From positions 3,574 through 12,640 of the forward strand of contig DAYE01000031.1 of NCBI GenBank assembly GCA_002506745.1: a stretch of 9,067 bases of DNA. The letters run 5' to 3'. Under the pieces are notes generated by a model, which saw only the letters and a program-made list of their open reading frames with translations, did not search any database and was not told the origin of the DNA. The DNA comes from Euryarchaeota archaeon UBA33. Its GTDB lineage: Archaea; Thermoplasmatota; E2; DHVEG-1. Of the stretch, positions 5,617 to 9,067 are shown one piece after another. Within the stretch, counting starts at the first letter, position 1. Every line of letters starts with the position of its first letter. A program made the position numbers and the translations under genes.

Positions 5617-6285
5617 CTATTTGGAGAGGGGAGTGAGATCAAATGCGCGTATCCGATGGACTCGTCCTAAGAAGAACACATATGAATTTCCTGTGAGTTT
5701 GCTTTCGATATCAATGTAGATTCCTTTGAATCCTTTCATGAACCCTATTTGTGGGCCAAGCATTTTTTGGTGAATTCCGAATGGCTGTCTTTCGAAGATG
5801 AGTGTTCTTCCTTTCAATAGTTTTGCTGTATCTGAGTAGCGCCACATGGAGAGTCTTTCTTTAAATCGATTAATTGAATTTTCCTTTCGTGGGTTTAATC
5901 GATGATACGCTCCGTAACTGATGACGAAATAGTTCGCGCTGAGTTTTGAGGAGAATGTCCCAAGGAGATCCAAAAGACCTAATCCTGAAGAAAACAGTGC
6001 TCGTTCTTTGGTGAGTAACTGCAGTATTTTTGTCATAAATTGTTGGACGATGGGATATTTGAGGTATTCGTTTGTAAGACAGATACTTTGAAGTTTTTCC
6101 ATAAACTCAGAAAAGGTTTGTGATTCAGCAGCGATGGTTTCGACGTCATTCATGAATCGTTCGACTGTGAGTGTTTCTTGACAGGAACTATCATCTTGTA
6201 GATTCAGCTGTGCGGTCGCTGGTGCTACCGCGATTCCTATAAAGAGAAGCGTTATCATTCCTGCAAGGAATATTTTTTTATACAT
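5617..6285 (-). CDS. Exported protein of an unrecognised family, paralogue B
   Basis: A 222-residue protein with a Sec signal peptide and likely cleavage after Ala25 in ATAQ, the same TAQL junction as paralogue A. The mature N-terminal region (30-95) is helical and different from A, with two cysteines (35 and 69) that could form a disulfide. The C-terminal domain shares FVISYGA (120-126), MWRYSD (147-152), QPFGI (167-171), QIGFM (179-183), FKGIYI (186-191) and DLTPLSK at the end. Conservation is thus concentrated in the last half, which is probably the functional module. The start at 6285 is supported by GAGGT at 6292-6296. No enzyme motif or anchor beyond the signal is seen. A surface-associated or extracytoplasmic role is inferred only from the export signal. 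Confidence 0.75.
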   Translation of the reverse strand: MYKKIFLAGMITLLFIGIAVAPATAQLNLQDDSSCQETLTVERFMNDVETIAAESQTFSEFMEKLQSICLTNEYLKYPIVQQFMTKILQLLTKERALFSSGLGLLDLLGTFSSKLSANYFVISYGAYHRLNPRKENSINRFKERLSMWRYSDTAKLLKGRTLIFERQPFGIHQKMLGPQIGFMKGFKGIYIDIESKLTGNSYVFFLGRVHRIRAFDLTPLSK

Positions 6286-6333
6286 AGAGATACCTCATTT
6301 TTCCTCGTTAAACTACATATCTATTATTTTGAT

Positions 6334-6351
6334 GTATTTATATAATTTTCT
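6334..6351 (-). promoter_or_regulatory. Promoter of exported paralogue B (shared motif)
   Basis: Contains GAAAATTATATAAA (6337-6350 on the minus strand) within 18 bases identical to the promoter of paralogue A. Transcription would start near 6314, about 30 bases before the ATG. Confidence 0.6.
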
Positions 6352-6371
6352 GTTTAATTAAAAGTTTATGG

Positions 6372-6386
6372 GAAAAACGAAAAAAG
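6372..6386 (-). terminator. T-tracts downstream of the small HExxH gene
   Basis: The minus strand has T6 and T5 runs separated by CG, starting 33 bases after the stop at 6419 and just before the promoter of paralogue B. A likely termination zone, without a clear hairpin. Confidence 0.35.
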
Positions 6387-6418
6387 GCCATGAGTATATC
6401 GGTTTGTTGATTTCTTTT

Positions 6419-6925
6419 TTAAGTGATATAGGGATTTGTGCTTGAGAAGTCAAAACCCTGGACAAGCTCAATGGATGGTGTGCTTTTCTGTGGAAGCCAT
6501 CCATGGATCGGATAGACAAGATTTGGGAAGAACTTTCTGATATTGGTGGATAACTGGGTGATGATGTGATGTTCCCCAAATTGTTGTTTGCTGATTTCAT
6601 ATGTTTTTTGTCCTGTTGTTTCTTCATCGAGGAATCCTAAAGCGTGGATATATTCATGGAGCAGGACATGGAAGATGTATGGTTTCAGGAGTGTCTTATT
6701 GGTCTCAAGGATCCGGCGGAGTGGTGTTTTGTTGACAATGATGATGTTGGAGGCGACTGGATAATATGCTCCGATGAAACCGTCAAGTGACGCACCGATT
6801 TCCTGCAATCCTAGCATCAGTCCCCCTCGAGAGCGTTTTTCGTTTTGTTGGACAACTTTTTTGACTTCTTCAAAGGTTTCGATGATATTTTGATTTAGTT
6901 CAGAAAGATCTGTGATGTTCTTCAT
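6419..6925 (-). CDS. Small HExxH putative metalloprotein, family not named
   Basis: A 168-residue protein with no signal peptide, so probably cytoplasmic. It has HEYIH at 90-94 followed by ALGFLDEE, so the metzincin-like pattern HExxHxxGxxD (His90, Glu91, His94, Gly97, Asp100) is present. A second conserved-looking stretch is FGEHH at 116-120, and FFPNLVYP lies at 132-139. There is no clear Met-turn, so assignment to metzincins is not secure; Glu101 or Glu102 could be the third ligand instead. The N-terminal 30 residues are an acidic helix, and GGLMLGLQEIGASLDGFIG (34-52) is Gly-rich. I recall similar short HExxH proteins as uncharacterised in euryarchaea. A TATA-like element at 6952-6960 implies a nearly leaderless message from ATG 6925. 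Confidence 0.75.
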   Translation of the reverse strand: MKNITDLSELNQNIIETFEEVKKVVQQNEKRSRGGLMLGLQEIGASLDGFIGAYYPVASNIIIVNKTPLRRILETNKTLLKPYIFHVLLHEYIHALGFLDEETTGQKTYEISKQQFGEHHIITQLSTNIRKFFPNLVYPIHGWLPQKSTPSIELVQGFDFSSTNPYIT

Positions 6926-6951
6926 TTACAAAGATGGTAGTTAACGATTGT

Positions 6952-6960
6952 TAATATACT
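6952..6960 (-). promoter_or_regulatory. TATA box of the small HExxH gene
   Basis: The minus strand reads AGTATATTA, preceded by a CGAAA BRE-like stretch. The predicted start near 6929 leaves only a few bases before the ATG at 6925. Confidence 0.45.
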
Positions 6961-7011
6961 TTTCGATAGATCCGAATGAACGCGAGACAACAGGATTATG
7001 CAATGTAGAAG

Positions 7012-7017
7012 AAAAAA
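7012..7017 (-). terminator. T6 tract after the TFS gene
   Basis: The minus strand reads GGTTTTTTCTTC beginning about seven bases after the TFS stop. It is a short but well-placed archaeal termination signal for the NUDIX-TFS transcript. Confidence 0.35.
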
Positions 7018-7024
7018 CCTTTCG

Positions 7025-7324
7025 CTAATATTGGCGCCAGCGATGTTCACATTTCGTACACGTAAAGATCCTTGTCTCAGGTTCATCGCTCGCCCGGGTC
7101 TGCCGCAGAATCCAAAACGCCTCATTGTTCCCACATTTTGGGCATTCGGTCCGTGTTTTTGGTAATATATCGATCTTTTTTTCAAGGACCACTGTTTCTC
7201 TCTGTTTTTGTTTCTCCACAACAACAGAGCACCCCTGCTTCTTCTTTTTCTCCCCACAGGAGTTACAGATAAAAAACTCTCCTTGTGGAAGCATCAGCAC
7301 CTTACATTTTGGGCAAATCTCCAT
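7025..7324 (-). CDS. tfs: Transcription factor S (TFIIS/RPB9-like transcript cleavage factor)
   Basis: A 99-residue protein with two zinc ribbons. The N-terminal ribbon has Cys4, Cys7, Cys20 and Cys23. The C-terminal TFIIS-type ribbon has Cys61, Cys64, Cys89 and Cys92. Between the last pairs is the acidic hairpin RASDEPETR, whose Asp80-Glu81 reach into the RNA polymerase active site and stimulate cleavage of backtracked RNA. The ending CEHRWRQY fits the family. With the DE pair intact it should be an active cleavage factor rather than an inhibitory paralogue. The start at ATG 7324 is fixed by GAGGA at 7331-7335, six bases upstream; the in-frame ATG at 7345 would put this site inside the gene. 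It starts one base after the NUDIX stop, so the two form an operon. Confidence 0.93.
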   Translation of the reverse strand: MEICPKCKVLMLPQGEFFICNSCGEKKKKQGCSVVVEKQKQRETVVLEKKIDILPKTRTECPKCGNNEAFWILRQTRASDEPETRIFTCTKCEHRWRQY

Positions 7325-7325
7325 A

Positions 7326-7724
7326 TCAAATCCTCTGGAATGCATCCTTTACGATTATTGCATGATCAAATGCTAATTCTGGTAACTCATCGGCCTTGAA
7401 AAACTTTGCACTCATCGCATCATCACCAGCATTCACTACGCCACCGACTGGTTCTACTAGATATACGACCGTCACAGTATGCCCGCGAGGATCTCGAGAT
7501 GGATCCGAATATACACCAAGGAGTGCACGTATTTTTATTTTCAACCCGGTCTCCTCAGACATCTCCCGAATTAGTGCATCCTCGGTTTTCTCGCCGTACT
7601 CCACGAAACCACCAGGTAACGCCCAACTTCCTTGAAACGGGGAGTGCTTTCGTTGGATGAGAAGAATGGACCCGGCTTCGATAAGGATCCCATCGACGGT
7701 CAGCGCAGGTGATCGTAATGTCAT
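7326..7724 (-). CDS. NUDIX hydrolase, ADP-ribose pyrophosphatase-like
   Basis: A 132-residue single NUDIX domain. The NUDIX box GX5EX7REUXEEXGU is complete at residues 39-61 (Gly39, Glu45, Arg53-Glu54, Glu57-Glu58, Gly60), with metal-binding glutamates intact. The preceding PFQGSWALPGGFVEYGE is typical of archaeal and bacterial ADP-ribose or nucleotide-sugar pyrophosphatases, which hydrolyse X-linked nucleoside diphosphates with Mg2+. The exact substrate cannot be read from the sequence. An in-frame ATG at 7796 would add 24 residues unlike the family. The ATG at 7724 is preferred because a TATA box at 7746-7753 predicts a transcript start at about that base, giving a leaderless message. Its last codons contain the ribosome binding site of TFS. 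Confidence 0.92.
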   Translation of the reverse strand: MTLRSPALTVDGILIEAGSILLIQRKHSPFQGSWALPGGFVEYGEKTEDALIREMSEETGLKIKIRALLGVYSDPSRDPRGHTVTVVYLVEPVGGVVNAGDDAMSAKFFKADELPELAFDHAIIVKDAFQRI

Positions 7725-7745
7725 TAAGGATGGAATGAACGGGGA

Positions 7746-7753
7746 GTATAAAG
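7746..7753 (-). promoter_or_regulatory. TATA box of the NUDIX-TFS operon
   Basis: The minus strand reads CTTTATAC. The expected transcript start coincides with the ATG at 7724, which supports leaderless translation and the short NUDIX start. Confidence 0.5.
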
Positions 7754-7856
7754 AGTTAACCAGATTTCTCCGAGTAGAAATCCTCCATCCGCTCATTTCT
7801 CACATTGCTTGATGCTCAAGAACATTCCATTCATTGAAGAAGAAATTCTGCTCGTG

Positions 7857-8447
7857 TTATCGTTTCAACTCAATGGAAACCATATGGATGTCCTGCACAG
7901 TTTTCAGAGACGTAAGCATACCAACAATCGTATTTGAGATAATCTGCGCTGGGAACTGAGTCAGAGGGATGATTTTCCCATTTACTCTAATGCAGATATC
8001 AGGGGCGGATGGTTGTGGTGTTCCTTCCTTTTTTAGGAGAGCCAGGATTTCCTGGAAGTTATCATGGTAGATGGCTATCGTATTGCTTCGTTTCTTACCC
8101 GAACCCACCTGTATTTTCGGGATATCCGGTTCGTCAGCTCCTTCGACTAAAATGAAATCAAAGCACCCAAAACCAGAGATTCTTCGGAGCATTTCAGAAA
8201 AGCTTAGAGAGTTATCCAGCAGAAAATTTGTTTCACTACGGGAAGAAAACACGACAAGACGAGCCCCTGCCTTATGATGCCGCCAGGTATCCTTGTTCTT
8301 TGTATCCATCGAGATTTCTTTGTTCGTCTGTTTCACAGTCGCAAGCTGGTACCCTTCTTTGGAAAGCCGCGTTACAAGCTGAACGATCAGCGTCGTTTTT
8401 CCTGAATCTGACTCCCCATAGACCCCGAATACTTTCGATGTGGACAT
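7857..8447 (-). CDS. mobB: Molybdopterin-guanine dinucleotide biosynthesis protein B
   Basis: A 196-residue P-loop GTP-binding protein. The Walker A motif is GESDSGKTT at 11-19. KDTWRHHKAGA (52-62) matches the family's GKDTxRxxxAGA signature, and FDFILVEGADEPDIPKIQV (96-114) holds the Walker B region and the usual EG...PKI. MobB binds GTP and helps MobA attach GMP to molybdopterin for Mo or W enzymes. Residues about 148-196 (ICIRVNGKIIPL...GMLTSLK) form a C-terminal extension that I recall from archaeal MobB proteins and that is absent from the short bacterial form. No moa, moe or mobA neighbour lies in the window. It begins at ATG 8447 with AGGTTATC upstream and is divergent from the MFS gene. 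Confidence 0.92.
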   Translation of the reverse strand: MSTSKVFGVYGESDSGKTTLIVQLVTRLSKEGYQLATVKQTNKEISMDTKNKDTWRHHKAGARLVVFSSRSETNFLLDNSLSFSEMLRRISGFGCFDFILVEGADEPDIPKIQVGSGKKRSNTIAIYHDNFQEILALLKKEGTPQPSAPDICIRVNGKIIPLTQFPAQIISNTIVGMLTSLKTVQDIHMVSIELKR

Positions 8448-8470
8448 ATTGCAAGATAACCTACGGGACT

Positions 8471-8480
8471 GTTTATGTTT
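8471..8480 (-). promoter_or_regulatory. TATA box of mobB
   Basis: The minus strand reads AAACATAAAC. It would place transcription near 8450, only a few bases before the ATG at 8447. It is a moderate match. Confidence 0.35.
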
Positions 8481-8500
8481 TACTCTTTCCTCGACAAAGG

Positions 8501-8511
8501 AAAAAATATAA
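8501..8511 (+). promoter_or_regulatory. TATA box of the MFS gene
   Basis: AAAAAATATAA, preceded by a purine-rich AAAGG BRE-like stretch. Transcription should start near 8534, about seven bases before the ATG at 8541. No ribosome binding site is present, so the message is probably leaderless. Confidence 0.5.
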
Positions 8512-8513
8512 CT

Positions 8514-8530
8514 GGTGATTCATTATCACC
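8514..8530. promoter_or_regulatory. Perfect palindrome GGTGAT-TCATT-ATCACC, probable operator
   Basis: Six-base arms with a five-base spacer lie between the TATA box and the predicted transcript start of the MFS gene. A dimeric repressor bound here would block the polymerase. The site may also affect mobB, whose TATA box is 35 bases away. Confidence 0.45.
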
Positions 8531-8540
8531 TCCCAAAACC

Positions 8541-9067
8541 ATGACACAACAGGGAAGGATTCTCTCCACAGTCAGCCTTATTCATGCGATCAACGACGGA
8601 TCGACCGCGGTCATCTCAATACTGTTCCCTATTTTCAAGGAAATTTTCCATCTCAGTTACACCCAAGTCGGTATCATCACTGGTGGAGGGTTATTCATCA
8701 TGCTTATCGCCCAGCTGGTATTAGGACGACTTGCTGATGGGAAGAACGTCAATTCCTTCCTTCTCACTGGATTGGTGTTGACCAGTTGTTCCCTTGTTCT
8801 CCTCAGCTTCAGCACCGGATTTCTCACTCTCATCTGTTTTATTTTCTTCATGAGGTTCGCGACCTCGTTTTTCCATCCTATTGGCATCGGGTGGATCTCA
8901 CGGACCTACAAAAAAGGCAGATTGGACTGGGCGATGGGTATACAAAGCGGATCTGCAGATCTCGGAGCATTTTTAGCGATCCTCACCACCCTTTCGATCA
9001 CCCAGCTGACGCACTGGACCGTACCTTTGTATGGCTGGGCATGCATCTGCATCATTGGACTCCTCGT
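8541..9067 (+). CDS. Major facilitator superfamily transporter, FSR-like (5' part, runs off the window)
   Basis: The frame is open from ATG 8541 to the window edge, 175 codons. The product is strongly hydrophobic with about six membrane segments: roughly 9-31, 42-63, 72-91, 93-113, 136-152 and 162 onward, the N-terminal half of a 12-helix MFS carrier. The loop GRLADGKN (62-69) between helices 2 and 3 is the MFS motif A. HLSYTQVGII (37-46) and FFHPIGIGWIS (110-120) resemble the fosmidomycin-resistance (FSR) branch of efflux proteins, which have LSYTQ and FHP at these places. The substrate cannot be read from the sequence. The message is probably leaderless, and a palindrome sits in the promoter. 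Divergent from mobB, so anion transport linked to cofactor synthesis is possible but unproved. Confidence 0.88.
   Translation, partial: MTQQGRILSTVSLIHAINDGSTAVISILFPIFKEIFHLSYTQVGIITGGGLFIMLIAQLVLGRLADGKNVNSFLLTGLVLTSCSLVLLSFSTGFLTLICFIFFMRFATSFFHPIGIGWISRTYKKGRLDWAMGIQSGSADLGAFLAILTTLSITQLTHWTVPLYGWACICIIGLL

Noticed and set aside
6358..6627. An 89-codon minus-strand frame overlapping the small HExxH gene
   Set aside because: It is a second frame of the same strand inside the gene at 6419-6925, with low-complexity Ser/Pro-rich sequence and no start signal.
4758..6925. Reading the exported pair plus neighbouring HExxH protein as a toxin-immunity or secretion system
   Set aside because: No toxin domain, immunity-like gene or secretion component is visible, and each gene has its own promoter.
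6922..7257. A 111-codon minus-strand frame overlapping TFS
   Set aside because: The TFS frame has eight zinc cysteines and the DE motif; this frame is its shadow, rich in Arg and Lys.
8473..8523. A 16-codon minus-strand frame before mobB, starting at ATG 8523 and preceded by GGAGGTGATA
   Set aside because: The ribosome-site match is perfect, but it arises from the palindrome at 8514-8530 plus flanking bases. No promoter is visible upstream that would transcribe it, and the predicted mobB transcript starts after it.

Overview
The window looks archaeal and most likely euryarchaeal. It encodes a small two-ribbon transcription factor S (TFS). AT-rich TATA/BRE elements sit about 25-60 bases upstream of most starts, several genes appear leaderless, and others carry Shine-Dalgarno sequences of the GGAGGTGA type. 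A Thermoplasmatota-like or methanogen-related lineage would fit the mix of secreted metzincin-like protease, archaeal MobB, CamH-type carbonic anhydrase and cold-shock protein, but the sequence alone does not settle this. There are 15 supported genes, 12 of them on the minus strand. No rRNA, tRNA, CRISPR array, transposase or phage gene was seen.

Layout: the 3' end of an unidentified plus-strand gene (2-181) faces a tandem winged-helix protein (201-617, minus), which diverges from a gamma-class carbonic anhydrase (737-1255, plus). Then comes a long minus-strand block: a cold-shock protein (1265-1459), a tiny four-cysteine protein (1524-1700), a secreted metzincin-like protease with calcium-binding repeats (1886-3358), a second tandem winged-helix protein (3623-4030), a YgjP-type metallopeptidase (4103-4660), two tandem exported paralogues of a family I do not recognise (4758-5435, 5617-6285), a small HExxH protein (6419-6925), TFS (7025-7324), a NUDIX hydrolase (7326-7724) and MobB (7857-8447). 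Divergent from mobB is an MFS transporter (8541 to the window edge).

How they work together: most genes seem to be transcribed singly, since nearly every intergenic gap holds its own TATA-like element and several genes are followed by T-tracts. The clear exception is NUDIX-TFS, one base apart. All three genes for exported proteins share an almost identical promoter core, which suggests co-expression. No single pathway unites the block. Recurrent themes are small zinc proteins, three unrelated HExxH proteins, and duplicated genes (winged-helix pair, exported pair). No gap without a gene exceeds 300 bases; the longest is 3359-3622, which holds a promoter and a probable terminator.
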